From: Streptomyces clavuligerus
GTDB taxonomy: Bacteria > Actinomycetota > Actinomycetes > Streptomycetales > Streptomycetaceae
Assembly (NCBI RefSeq): GCF_005519465.1
Contig: NZ_CP027859.1
Coordinates: 1,674,001-1,738,000 of the forward strand
Length of the DNA stretch: 64,000 bases
Direction: 5' to 3'
How positions within the stretch are numbered: the stretch's first letter is position 1; every line of letters begins with the position of its first letter. Both the position numbers and the translations under genes were made by a program. Shown here one piece after another: positions 1 through 8,796 of this stretch. The notes beneath the pieces were generated by a model. The model saw only the letters and a program-made list of their open reading frames with translations, searched no databases and was not told the origin of the DNA.

Positions 1-1254
1 TTCTGGCGGCGGGATCTGCTGGACGTCGCCCTGCGCTACAGCGACAAGGGCCTCGTCGGCCCCCGGCCCGGGGCGGGCGCCACCATCGAGACCTGCAAGG
101 AAAGCATCGACCACACCCGCGACACGCTGCCTTCCGGCATGAGCCAGTACTGCGTCCAGGACCTTGTGACCGGATTCATCACCGACCCCGGTGTACTGGA
201 GAACCACATCTGGCCCGAGGCCCTCGGCGGCCCCGGCGACCGCCGCCCGCTGCGGATCGTGGAGACCGACCCCACCGCCGACCCCCCGTTCCAGCTCGTC
301 ACCGTCAACACGCTCAAACGGGAACAGACCGAACTCGACACCCTGATCCTGTCGGCGGTACTCGTCGTCGCCGGACTGACCTTCCTGACCGGCACGGCCA
401 CCTGGTTCGCCGTCGGACGGGCGCTGCGCCCCATGGAGGCCATCCGGCTGCGCTTCACCGAACTGAGCGCCCACCACCTCAACCAGCGCGTCCCCGTCCC
501 CCGCTCCGACAACGAGATCGGACGGCTGGCCCGCACCCTGAACGAGACCCTGGACCGGCTGGAGGAGGCCATGGAGCGACAGCGCCGATTCACCTCCGAC
601 GCCTCGCACGAGCTGCGCACGCCCCTGGCGGCGCTCCGCGCCGAGCTGGAGATCGCAGGGACCCGGCCCGAGCGCGCCGACTGGCCCAGCGTGGTGGAAG
701 GCGCCCTGGGGGACGTGCTGCGGCTCCAGCGGCTCACCGAGGATCTGCTGACACTCACCCGGCTCGACACCGGGCAGCCGCCGACCGGCCCCGGGGACCG
801 CCTCGACCTGGCCCGGCTGATCCAGGACGAATGCGCCCGCCGCCGCCCGCCGGACCATCTCCGGCTGACGGTATCGGCCCCGAACGAGCCCGTCCCGGTC
901 CGGGGCCGGGCCTCGCTGCTCGCCCGGGTCCTGGGCAACCTCCTCGACAACGCCGACCGGTACGCGGAGCGGTGGGTTGAGGTGACGGTCCGCCGGGACG
1001 CCGCCTGCGGGACGGCGGTGCTGGAGGTCCGTGACGACGGCCCCGGTATCCCGTGCGCCGACCGGGAGCGGGTGTTCGACCGCTTCACCCGTGTGGACGA
1101 TGCCCGGGGCCATGACACCGGCGGTACGGGTCTGGGCCTGGCCATCGCACGCCATGTCGCCACGGTGCACCGGGGGAGCCTCACCCTCGTGGACAGCGAC
1201 CGGGGCGCGTGCTTCCTGCTGGCCCTTCCGCTGGACGCGGACCCGGCGGACTGA
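1..1254 (+). CDS. Sensor histidine kinase, 5' end outside the window
   Basis: The frame is open from the first base, so the gene is cut by the window edge; about 417 C-terminal residues are visible. They hold the end of an extracellular sensor domain, one membrane helix (about residues 115-140, LILSAVLVVAGLTF...), a HAMP linker, the HisKA phospho-acceptor H-box (SDASHELRTPL), and an ATPase domain with N box (NLLDNADRYA), G1 (DDGPGI) and G2 (GTGLGLAI). This is a complete catalytic half of a membrane two-component kinase that autophosphorylates on the H-box histidine. No response regulator lies downstream, so the partner is expected upstream of the window. The signal sensed cannot be read from the sequence. 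The next gene is convergent and ends 16 bases away. Confidence 0.93.
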   Translation, partial: FWRRDLLDVALRYSDKGLVGPRPGAGATIETCKESIDHTRDTLPSGMSQYCVQDLVTGFITDPGVLENHIWPEALGGPGDRRPLRIVETDPTADPPFQLVTVNTLKREQTELDTLILSAVLVVAGLTFLTGTATWFAVGRALRPMEAIRLRFTELSAHHLNQRVPVPRSDNEIGRLARTLNETLDRLEEAMERQRRFTSDASHELRTPLAALRAELEIAGTRPERADWPSVVEGALGDVLRLQRLTEDLLTLTRLDTGQPPTGPGDRLDLARLIQDECARRRPPDHLRLTVSAPNEPVPVRGRASLLARVLGNLLDNADRYAERWVEVTVRRDAACGTAVLEVRDDGPGIPCADRERVFDRFTRVDDARGHDTGGTGLGLAIARHVATVHRGSLTLVDSDRGACFLLALPLDADPAD

Positions 1255-1270
1255 CGTGATGTTTCCCGGG

Positions 1271-3880
1271 TCAGGTGACGTAGGCGTAGGCCAGGATCGC
1301 GTTGCCGGTGAAGGCGGCGGCCGTGAAGGCGCCGCCGGTGACGTTCGGCGGGGTCGTCTGAAGGGTGTTGGTGGCGCCGAGACCGGGCGCGGTGGCGCCG
1401 AGGAGGGTCGAGCCCTCGCCCACGAGGGCGGGGGGCGCCGTTGCGGTGATCATCACGCCGAGATAGTGGAGACCTGCGTAGGTCGTGGTGCAGGAGCCGG
1501 CCGTACCGGCGGACGTCTGTGCGACGGCCAGGGTCTTCGTCGTGTGCGCCGCCCAGGCGGCGGTGGTCTGGTCCGCCGTCCGCGCCAGCGCCACCCGTGA
1601 CGCGTCGTGCAGGGTGAACCAGCAGTTCAGCGGCAGACTGGCAGCCGTCCCGCCGGAGGTGAAGGCGATGTTGCTGATCAGCAGCCCTTGAGGCAGCCAG
1701 ATCGGCACCAGGTTCAAGGTGCCTGACGTGGGCGCGGAGGAGGTTCCGCAGCGGAGCCTGCTGGTCGTCTCGTACCGGCCCGCGGGGCGCATCGCCGCCT
1801 CCAGGGCCGTGCCCGGGGTGAGGTCGGTGTCGACGACGTTGGTGCCGGGGAGGGCGGTCGTCTCGCCCATGCCGGTGATCGGCGCGGCCGTGGAGACGAG
1901 GAGCGCGGTCGCGGCGTTCCAGCCGTTGCCGCTCAGGTCGTTGTCCATCACGACGGCGCCGGTGGCGCCGGCCGCGAGCGAGATCCCGTTGGCGGTGGTG
2001 CCGCCGTCCCTGCGGATCTGGTTGCCGGTGACGAGGCAGCCGGTGGCATTGGCGGAGAGCCGGATTCCGGCGGACGCGGCGCGGCGGATCTTGTTGCCGG
2101 TGATGACGGCGTCCTGGCCGTTGGTCCCGTCGGCGCCCGGGCCGATGGCGATGCCGTGGTTGCCGGCGGTGCCGTCGATGTGGTTCGCGGTGATCGCGAC
2201 GGACACGGACCCGGACGCGTTGATGGCGTTGGAGCCCGCGTTCCGGATGGTGTTGCCGTCCACGGAGGCGCCGTCGGAGTAGTTGACGAAGATGCCGGTC
2301 GACGCGGTGGATTCGACGGTGTTGGAGGTCACGCCGCTGCTGACGCAGTGCTCGATCTGGAGCCCGTTGCCGCCGGACGACCGGATGGTGTTGCTGTCGA
2401 CCCGCACTCCGGAGAGTTTCGCGGTGGGGTGCCCCACGGCCCGGATCGCGCTCTCGCTCCCCGGCGCGTCCACGATGTTCCCGGTCACCGCGATGGCGTA
2501 GGGGGTGAGGGTGTACCCCAGCGCCGGGTCCGGGACGGCGATCTCGATGCCCGCGTGGCCGGGGTTGTCGATGATGTTGCCGCTGATCACGGAGCGGCAC
2601 CAGCCGAAGGCGTAGATCCCCTCGTGCATCGTGCCGTCGATCTTGTTGTCGACTGCCTGGATGCCGTCGTAGTACGTTCCGGCCACGAGGGTGTGGGACC
2701 CGAACGCCCGGCCGAACAGGCCGAGTCGGGAGCTGGGCCCGACGTAGCAGCCCTGGATCAGGATGTTCCGCGCCGGGGTGTTGTCGTTCAGACCGATCGA
2801 GCCGGACCCGGCGCGGGCCAGGTCGATCTGGATGGCCTCGCTGAAGCCGCGGTTCCCGGCGGCCGAGTTGTCCTTGAACCCCTCGATCCGGCAGTTCAGC
2901 ACCCTTCCGCCGTCGATCGAGTTCAGCTCGATCCCGTGCGCCGAGCTGGTGTTGCGGACCGTCGCGTCCCTGACCGTGATGTCCGCCGCGTGCATCCAGC
3001 TGATGACGTTCGTCATCGCCGTCACCGTGCCGACGCCCGCGTGCGCCGCGTTCCCGTCCCAGAGCCCGCCCAGCACCTGGATGGAGCCCCGGCCCTCGTA
3101 GCCCGCGAAGGAATCGTCGGCGAGGAAGTTGCGGAGGATGCCGGTGTTGCCGATGGCGCGGATCGTCGCCCCGTACGCCCAGATCGTCGTTTTCTCGTAC
3201 ACCGTCAGAAAGTCGGTGACGCCATAGATCCGACCCGCGGGGACGAGGACCTGCCCGCCGCCTGCCGTGTGCGCCGCGTCCAGCGCGGCCTGGATCGCCG
3301 CCCGGTCGTCCGCGACACCGTCGCCGACCGCCCCGGTCACCAGGAAGACGCGTGCGCCCGGCAAGTCGGTCAGGCCGGGGGCGGAGACCGGCCCCGTGAA
3401 TGTCACCGGGGCCCCTGCGGCGAACGCCGTCGGACCGGTGACCGTGCCGCCCGTCAGCGGCAGCCGCGTGTCCGGCCCGGCGAGCGCCGACCGCGCCGTC
3501 GACAGCGCGGCCGAGGCGGTCTCCCGCGCCTGTTGGTACCGACGCACCGGGGTGCCGCCCGACGGGCCGTGGTACTCGTACTCGATCTCGGAGACGTCCC
3601 GGGCCTTGAACAGGCGCACGGCCCCCGGCGCCGCGGACCCGGCGGGATCGCTGCGGAGAGTGCCGATCGGGGTGACGCCGTCGACCTCGTACAGGGCGGT
3701 GACCGGTTCGCCGGTGCCCGCGCGGCGCACCACGACCGCGCCGTCGGGGACGACATTCCCCACCGCGTCGGTGAGCACGTCGGCCGGAGTGCCACCGAAG
3801 GTATAGAGGGCCACAGAGTGGGCCTTTCCGTCGATAGGGTAAGAGCCGGGGATATCTACCCATGACACGCCAGGAGGCAC
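1271..3880 (-). CDS. Large right-handed beta-helix protein (pectate-lyase-3-like)
   Basis: About 870 residues. After a short N-terminal region comes the pectate-lyase-3 signature (GDGVADDRAAIQAALDAAH...GGGQVLVPAG), followed by a long run of imperfect turns of the type N.I.GN.I, G..I.NS.I and V..N.I. These are typical of a parallel beta-helix. A C-terminal domain follows (about the last 170 residues, W-L-P-Q-G-L-L start) resembling the tail of phage-spike or actinobacterial surface beta-helix proteins. No signal peptide is visible. Such folds cleave or bind polysaccharide, but no catalytic residues were identified. The start is uncertain: GTG codons lie at 3880 and 3868, yet the only good Shine-Dalgarno (3914-3920) sits 9 bases ahead of an ATC at 3904. 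The reading frame stays open far upstream, but that part is arginine-rich noise and overlaps the opposite-strand hydrolase. Confidence 0.8.
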   Translation of the reverse strand: MPPGVSWVDIPGSYPIDGKAHSVALYTFGGTPADVLTDAVGNVVPDGAVVVRRAGTGEPVTALYEVDGVTPIGTLRSDPAGSAAPGAVRLFKARDVSEIEYEYHGPSGGTPVRRYQQARETASAALSTARSALAGPDTRLPLTGGTVTGPTAFAAGAPVTFTGPVSAPGLTDLPGARVFLVTGAVGDGVADDRAAIQAALDAAHTAGGGQVLVPAGRIYGVTDFLTVYEKTTIWAYGATIRAIGNTGILRNFLADDSFAGYEGRGSIQVLGGLWDGNAAHAGVGTVTAMTNVISWMHAADITVRDATVRNTSSAHGIELNSIDGGRVLNCRIEGFKDNSAAGNRGFSEAIQIDLARAGSGSIGLNDNTPARNILIQGCYVGPSSRLGLFGRAFGSHTLVAGTYYDGIQAVDNKIDGTMHEGIYAFGWCRSVISGNIIDNPGHAGIEIAVPDPALGYTLTPYAIAVTGNIVDAPGSESAIRAVGHPTAKLSGVRVDSNTIRSSGGNGLQIEHCVSSGVTSNTVESTASTGIFVNYSDGASVDGNTIRNAGSNAINASGSVSVAITANHIDGTAGNHGIAIGPGADGTNGQDAVITGNKIRRAASAGIRLSANATGCLVTGNQIRRDGGTTANGISLAAGATGAVVMDNDLSGNGWNAATALLVSTAAPITGMGETTALPGTNVVDTDLTPGTALEAAMRPAGRYETTSRLRCGTSSAPTSGTLNLVPIWLPQGLLISNIAFTSGGTAASLPLNCWFTLHDASRVALARTADQTTAAWAAHTTKTLAVAQTSAGTAGSCTTTYAGLHYLGVMITATAPPALVGEGSTLLGATAPGLGATNTLQTTPPNVTGGAFTAAAFTGNAILAYAYVT

Positions 3881-4069
3881 CGTCCCGGTGCGGTCCTGGC
3901 CGATTCCGTGCCGACCTCCTCGACCGCGAAGCACTCGACGTCGGCTACCGGCTCCTCGTCGCCGAGCTGTAGCGAAGCCGGACCGGCCGCCCGCCCGCGC
4001 ACGCCCGGACCGGCCCGTCGGCGGAACCACCGCCGGCGGTGCCTCTGCGGGACCGGTAGCCTCCCTGTG

Positions 4070-4963
4070 GTGACCCCGAGAGAGACGCAGGGCCTTGTAT
4101 CGATGACGGACGGGGCCCGGTTGGGCTGGACAGCGCTGGGGGACAGGACCCGGCAGCCGCCCGTGGTCATGCTCCACGGCGGTCCGGGGCTGCCGGACGA
4201 CCTGGGCGATGTCGCCGCGATGGTCGCGGACCTCGCCCCCGTGTACCGCTACGACCAGCGCGGCACGGGCCGGTCGGCCTGGCAGGGGCGCCATCGCCTC
4301 GCCCGGCATGGCGACGATCTCGCCGAGCTGCTCGACGCGTGGGAGGCGCCCGAGGCGGTGCTGATCGGGCACTCCTACGGCGCCGACCTCGCGAGCCGGA
4401 TCTGCATGGCCCACCCCGGCCGGGTCGCCGCGATGCTGCTGATGTGCGGACCGTTCACCGGGGACTGGCATGCCGCGTACCGGGCGGAGCGCGCCGCCCG
4501 CATGTCCGCGGCACAGCGGCAGCGGCTGCGTGCCCTGAAGGAGACGCCGGACCGCACCCGGGAGCAGGAGACCGAGCTGCTGACGCTGGCCTGGTGCACC
4601 GACCACGCCGACCCGGAACGCGGGTGGCACCGGGCCGCGCGGGACGCCCGGCGGCGCCGCCCCGTCAACTGGGCCATGAACCGTGAACTGGGCGGAGAAG
4701 GACAGACACACCCCCTCGACGAGCACCTCGCCGAGCTGCGCGCGTGCCTGCCGGCGCGAACGGAACTGCTGGGCGGGGCCGACGACCCCCGCCCCGTGTC
4801 GGCTCTCGCGTCACTCGCGCTGCGGCTCGGCCGTCCGCTGACGCGGATCGAGAACGCCGGACACGAGCCCTGGTCGGAGCAGCCCGACGCCGTGCGGGCG
4901 CACCTCCGGCGATTTGTGCGGGACGCGGTGGGCGCACCGGGCCCCGGCCGGTCCACCGGCTGA
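4070..4963 (+). CDS. Alpha/beta-hydrolase (proline iminopeptidase-like)
   Basis: The protein has 297 residues. The oxyanion motif HGGPG (about 36-40), a DQRGTGRS motif, the nucleophile elbow GHSYGAD (Ser about 102) and a late His (ENAGHEP, about 264), with an Asp near 236 (GGADDP), make a full catalytic triad. HGGPG plus DQRG is characteristic of the S33 prolyl aminopeptidase-like group, but the broad family also includes lactonases and esterases, so the substrate is open. The GTG at 4070 was chosen because coding character begins there. The neighbouring beta-helix gene is divergent and the NlpC/P60 gene downstream is convergent, so it is probably transcribed alone. Cytoplasmic; no signal peptide. 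Confidence 0.85.
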   Translation: MTPRETQGLVSMTDGARLGWTALGDRTRQPPVVMLHGGPGLPDDLGDVAAMVADLAPVYRYDQRGTGRSAWQGRHRLARHGDDLAELLDAWEAPEAVLIGHSYGADLASRICMAHPGRVAAMLLMCGPFTGDWHAAYRAERAARMSAAQRQRLRALKETPDRTREQETELLTLAWCTDHADPERGWHRAARDARRRRPVNWAMNRELGGEGQTHPLDEHLAELRACLPARTELLGGADDPRPVSALASLALRLGRPLTRIENAGHEPWSEQPDAVRAHLRRFVRDAVGAPGPGRSTG

Positions 4964-5129
4964 ACCAGCACGACGACCGGCAGGACGACCGGCATGACGA
5001 CGGGCAGGACCACGGGCAACGGCGGCGGCGGTCACCGCGGCCGTCGATCTGTACGCGGCCCGGGCAGCCCACCGCGCCCGGCGCCGCACACCACCCGCGC
5101 TGCGTATGCGTACGGCGCCCGGCCGGGGC

Positions 5130-6209
5130 TCAGAGGCGCTTGGCGCTGCGCAGGGTCTTCGCGTAGTAGCCGTTGCCGTCCAGCCGGGAGACGCCGCCCA
5201 CGTCACCGATGGTGGGACCGTTGACCTCCTCGCGGCTGGAGACGAAGATCAGGTGGCCCTCGGTGTCATGGCCGAGGACCATGCCGACATGGTCCAGCCG
5301 CTCCTTGGTACGGGCGTCGAGCTTGAAGAAGACGAGGTCGCCCGGCTGGAGCTGATCGATGGTGGTGGGGCGGTCCTTGGACTCGATCCCGGTCAGGGGG
5401 AGCACGTCGACGCCCTCGCTGGAGCGGGCCATGCCGTTGGCCGTGCGGGGCAGACCGTCGCCGGACTTGTCGGAGGACATCAGGGGGTAGCGCCCGCGGT
5501 AGCCGAGCACCATCCGCAGATAGCCGGAGCAGTCCAGCGAGTTGGCGCGCATCGCCTCCGGGGCCCCGGTGACACCGTCCCGGAAGGCGTAGGAGGTGCC
5601 GAGGTAGTCGTAGAAGTCGGACTGCTCCAGACGGAGATCGCCGCCCTCCCCGCCCGCGGTGTTCAACGGGCCGAAGTTCGCGTCGCCCGCGATACGCACC
5701 CCGTTCTCGTCCTTCTTCTCCTTCGCGCCCTCCACATACTGGAAGGCGAAGGCGAAGAGGTCGTCCTCCTTGCTGTCCGCGTACTCGGTGTACCAGTCCT
5801 TGAACCACTGCTCCTTCTCGGCGCCCTCGGTCCAGGTCTCCGGCATGACCCGGACCCAGTCCGTGGTGGAGACCTTCGACGCCGTCGAGGCGGGCTCGGC
5901 GAAGGTGCGCGCCGGGCCGGTCAGTTTCGCCGTCCGGGCGCCGTCGGTGAGCACCGCCCTGACCTGGCCGTCGGAGCCCCGCAGCACGCTGCGCGCGGGG
6001 TTCTCCATCCGGGACCACTTCTCGCCGCCCTTGTCCTGGGCGGCGGTGCCCGAACCCTTGCCGCCGTTCAGGACCCCGACGTTGCGGATCTCCGTGACAC
6101 CTTGGTCCTCCTGCTTGCGCAGCTCCAGGGTGAGGAATCCGGAGACTCCGACCAGCCCGAGGACGACGGCGCCCGGGAGGATGCGGCGGGACTTCTTCTT
6201 CGCGGTCAT
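5130..6209 (-). CDS. NlpC/P60-family hydrolase, last gene of the poly-glutamate locus
   Basis: The protein has 359 residues with an N-terminal signal anchor (residues about 11-29 after KKKSRR), a roughly 190-residue linker/domain, then an NlpC/P60 catalytic domain. The nucleophile is Cys227 (SLDCSGYLRM), the base His307 (DHVGMVLGHD), with a further His at about 319. Family members cleave gamma-D-glutamyl bonds in peptidoglycan; in a polyglutamate locus the natural substrate could equally be the gamma-glutamyl polymer. It lies 16 bases after PgsC with a GAGGAA ribosome site, so it is the 3' gene of the operon. Its position corresponds to the degradative or release enzyme (PgdS/CapD role) of known loci, which is inference from context only. 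Confidence 0.87.
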   Translation of the reverse strand: MTAKKKSRRILPGAVVLGLVGVSGFLTLELRKQEDQGVTEIRNVGVLNGGKGSGTAAQDKGGEKWSRMENPARSVLRGSDGQVRAVLTDGARTAKLTGPARTFAEPASTASKVSTTDWVRVMPETWTEGAEKEQWFKDWYTEYADSKEDDLFAFAFQYVEGAKEKKDENGVRIAGDANFGPLNTAGGEGGDLRLEQSDFYDYLGTSYAFRDGVTGAPEAMRANSLDCSGYLRMVLGYRGRYPLMSSDKSGDGLPRTANGMARSSEGVDVLPLTGIESKDRPTTIDQLQPGDLVFFKLDARTKERLDHVGMVLGHDTEGHLIFVSSREEVNGPTIGDVGGVSRLDGNGYYAKTLRSAKRL

Positions 6210-6225
6210 CGACGTTCCTCGACTC

Positions 6226-6708
6226 TCAGATGGTGGGCATGATGCCGAGCAGCAGACCGGCGGCGACGACGATGTAGGCCATGAGCGACACGGAGGCGGT
6301 CGCCAGCAGCGTGGGGCCCTTGGGCTGGCGCACCAACTGGTAGGCGATCAGACCGGGGACGATGAAGCCGAGGGTCTCATTGGCGTACAGCAGCGGGAAT
6401 TCCAGCGAGAGGACGATCATCACGGTGGCCTGGAGCACCACGCCCAGCAGGACCACCGCGGCGAACAGCCGCTTGCCGTAGAGGATCATCAGCCGCTGCA
6501 TCAGCTTGGTGCCCGCGTAGGTCAGGGCGGTGACGCCGACGACCATGGCCGCCCGCTGAAGGTCCTCGATGAGGGTGAGGGCGAGCCAGCCCGGCGTGAT
6601 CATGCCGCCGGGGGAGAGGTTGGTCGTGAGATAGCAGAGCAGGGAGAAGAGCAGACCTATGGCGATGCCCAGGGCGGCCATCTCGGGGGTCAGGGCGGCG
6701 GTGGTCAA
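6226..6708 (-). CDS. pgsC: PgsC/CapC-like poly-gamma-glutamate synthesis membrane protein
   Basis: The protein has 160 residues and is almost wholly hydrophobic, with about five membrane helices. Its opening (ALGIAIGLLFSLLCYLTTNLSPGGMITPGWLAL) matches the PgsC/CapC pattern of a Gly-Ile-rich first helix followed by a loop ending in PG...PG. Length fits the family (about 150). PgsC works with PgsB to form the membrane-bound polyglutamate synthase that adds and exports glutamate units. The start is TTG 6708 with GGAG upstream. It sits directly between the PgsB-like and NlpC/P60 genes on the same strand, which is the main support for the assignment. Confidence 0.88.
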   Translation of the reverse strand: MTTAALTPEMAALGIAIGLLFSLLCYLTTNLSPGGMITPGWLALTLIEDLQRAAMVVGVTALTYAGTKLMQRLMILYGKRLFAAVVLLGVVLQATVMIVLSLEFPLLYANETLGFIVPGLIAYQLVRQPKGPTLLATASVSLMAYIVVAAGLLLGIMPTI

Positions 6709-6780
6709 CAGGGGCTCCGGGCGGGTGGTACGGCGAATGGCTACGGGAGGTTCGGCGGCGGCGGGCGGGCCGCGCGGCCG

Positions 6781-8790
6781 TCAGGGGCGGTGGTGCGGAG
6801 GCTGGTGTCCGTTCTCGGGGTCCGGGTCGTCGAACCAGCCGAAGGCGCCGTCCGCCCCGGGCCGCTCCTGTCCGGGGCGGGCCCCGGCCTCGTGCGCGGC
6901 CCCCGGACGCGGGGTCTCCTGGTGCGGGGCCTCCTGCGCCTGCCAGTGCCCCGGCTGCTCGTACGGCGTCTGCCCGTACGGCTGCTGTCCGTGCGGCCAC
7001 TGGTCGTGACGGGGCTGCTCGGGCGGCGTCCGCCCGTACGGCGTCTCCCCGTACGCGGGCTGCTCGTATGCCTGCCCGTACGACGGCTGCCCGTGCGGCG
7101 TCCGGTCGTACGACGACTGCTCCCGCGGCGCGTCCTCGTGTCCGGGCTGCCCGTGTCCGGGCTGCTCGTACGCGGACCACTCCTCGCGCTGCTGACCGTA
7201 CGGCGCGTGCGACGCCTGCGGTGTGTACGGCGTGTGCTGCGGCTGTTCGTGCCCGTGCCGCTGCCCGGGGGGCGTGGGCCAGGGCGGAAGCGGCGGGGAC
7301 TGCGCCGGGACGAGGGACGGAGCGGGCTCCGGCCGCTGTGCCGCGGGCGGCTGCGCCCCGGCCTGCTGCACTCCTCCGGCCTGCTGTGCCGCGGTCTGCT
7401 GCACCCGGTCCGGCTGTGCCCCGGTCGGCTGGGACGGAATCCGCACCACCGGGATCTCCTGCGTCTGGGACGCCTGGTACCGGTCCTCGTACGCCTGCGG
7501 ATAGGACGCGTAGGGGTCCAGCCGGGGCGGCTGGGACTGCTGGGGCGACGGGGACGTCCGGGGGGTGTCCCCGTCCGCCGTCTCCGGCTCGCTCCCGCTC
7601 TGCTCACTCTCGTCCGCGGGGAGTTCCGCCAGATACTCCAGCAGCTCCTCGCCCTGGCCGTGGATGTTGCCGATCGCGACGAGCGAGGACCCGTCGGGCA
7701 TCCGGCTCAGCAGGGTCGGCATGAACTCGTGGGCGTCCCGGCGGTCGCCGCCGAGGTCGACGGCGCGGTCCCGCCACTCGGCGGGGATGGCGTCGATGGC
7801 GCTCTTCGCGGGGTGTCCGATGACGAAGACGTTGTCGGGCCGGAGGTCGGGGATGATCTCGCCCATCTGGCCATTGCGCTCGACCCGGTCGGGCCGACAG
7901 TTGATCACGACGTTCAGGGGCCGGCTGATGGCGCCGAGGTCGAGCAACTGGTTGACGTTCATCAGCGTCGACTCGGGGTCGTTCGCCGCGAAGACATTGG
8001 CGAAGGCGAGGCGCTTGCCCTCAGGGGTGACATAGCGCTCGACGGACAGGACACCCGGGTCCGGCGGGGCGTCGTACATGCCCTGGAGGGCGACCTGCCG
8101 CTCCACGCCGAGCAGTTCCGCGACGGCCAGTGCGATGGCCACGTTCTCCTTGAAGGTGAACCAGCTGAAGCCGCGCAGCTCGGCGTCGGTGACGGTGTCG
8201 GGGTCGGCGTAGATCAGCCGGCAGTTCCGGGCGTCCGCCTCCTCCTGGAGGATGTCGAAGCGGTCCTTCTCGGCGGTGACGCAGATGCCGTTCTCCGGCA
8301 TGGAGCGGCAGAGCGAGCGGGCCACGTCGTCCAGGGTGGGGCCCATCTCGGCGAGATGGTCCTCACGGACGTTGCACAGCACGCCGATCGTGGAGCGGAT
8401 CAGCTTGCTCTGGTTCACCTCCTGGAGGGCGGGCATGACGGCCATGCACTCGATGACCAGGGCGTGCGGGCGGTAGGTGGCCGCCCGGCGCACGATGCCG
8501 ATCTGTTCCACCACATTGGCGATGCCGAACTTGCGGTAGACCGGCTCCTCGGTCGCGTCCGGGTGGATGAAGCGGGCCGCGGTGCCGGTCGTCTTGGCGA
8601 CGGTGACGAGATCACCGCCGCGCAGCGCCCCCGCGCACAGCCGGGTGATGGAGGACTTGCCGCGGATGCCGTTGACCAGCACCCGTGAGGGTATGGAGTG
8701 CAGGGCGGCATAGTGCCTGCGCTGTTCCACGATCCCGGCGACCGCGAGGGCCACCCCTCCGGTGAGCAGGACGAAGTAGAGATAGAGCAC
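6781..8790 (-). CDS. pgsB: PgsB/CapB-like polyglutamate ligase with a long disordered tail
   Basis: The protein has 669 residues, against roughly 390-400 for ordinary PgsB/CapB. An N-terminal membrane helix (1-20) is followed by a Mur-ligase-type ATP-binding loop (NGIRGKSSITR, Lys about 45) and the conserved ligase core to about residue 390 (CNVREDHLAEMG, VVINCRPDRVER). This core ligates glutamate through an acyl-phosphate. From about 395 to the end the protein is low complexity, rich in Gln, Pro, Tyr, Gly and His with repeated YGQ-PYEQPGH-like units. That tail is not part of the known enzyme. GTG start with GGAAGGTG upstream; 6 bases after the stop of the preceding HAMP protein, so cotranscribed and probably translationally coupled. 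Confidence 0.9.
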   Translation of the reverse strand: MLYLYFVLLTGGVALAVAGIVEQRRHYAALHSIPSRVLVNGIRGKSSITRLCAGALRGGDLVTVAKTTGTAARFIHPDATEEPVYRKFGIANVVEQIGIVRRAATYRPHALVIECMAVMPALQEVNQSKLIRSTIGVLCNVREDHLAEMGPTLDDVARSLCRSMPENGICVTAEKDRFDILQEEADARNCRLIYADPDTVTDAELRGFSWFTFKENVAIALAVAELLGVERQVALQGMYDAPPDPGVLSVERYVTPEGKRLAFANVFAANDPESTLMNVNQLLDLGAISRPLNVVINCRPDRVERNGQMGEIIPDLRPDNVFVIGHPAKSAIDAIPAEWRDRAVDLGGDRRDAHEFMPTLLSRMPDGSSLVAIGNIHGQGEELLEYLAELPADESEQSGSEPETADGDTPRTSPSPQQSQPPRLDPYASYPQAYEDRYQASQTQEIPVVRIPSQPTGAQPDRVQQTAAQQAGGVQQAGAQPPAAQRPEPAPSLVPAQSPPLPPWPTPPGQRHGHEQPQHTPYTPQASHAPYGQQREEWSAYEQPGHGQPGHEDAPREQSSYDRTPHGQPSYGQAYEQPAYGETPYGRTPPEQPRHDQWPHGQQPYGQTPYEQPGHWQAQEAPHQETPRPGAAHEAGARPGQERPGADGAFGWFDDPDPENGHQPPHHRP

Positions 8791-8796
8791 GGCCTG

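Noticed and set aside
36..3863. Long minus-strand open frame over the kinase and the beta-helix gene
   Set aside because: Arg/Pro/Gly-rich text out of phase with the clear beta-helix and histidine kinase sequences; a by-product of high GC.
3862..3972. 36-codon plus-strand gene
   Set aside because: Begins inside the reverse-strand gene start and has no ribosome site; mentioned only as a possible fragment.
4964..5045. Repeated gacgaccggca units between convergent genes
   Set aside because: Imperfect, short low-complexity run; not a CRISPR or structured repeat.
5659..8688. Very long plus-strand frame over the pgs genes
   Set aside because: Antisense to well-supported PgsB, PgsC and NlpC/P60 genes; no domain sequence, low-complexity Arg/Gly/Val.
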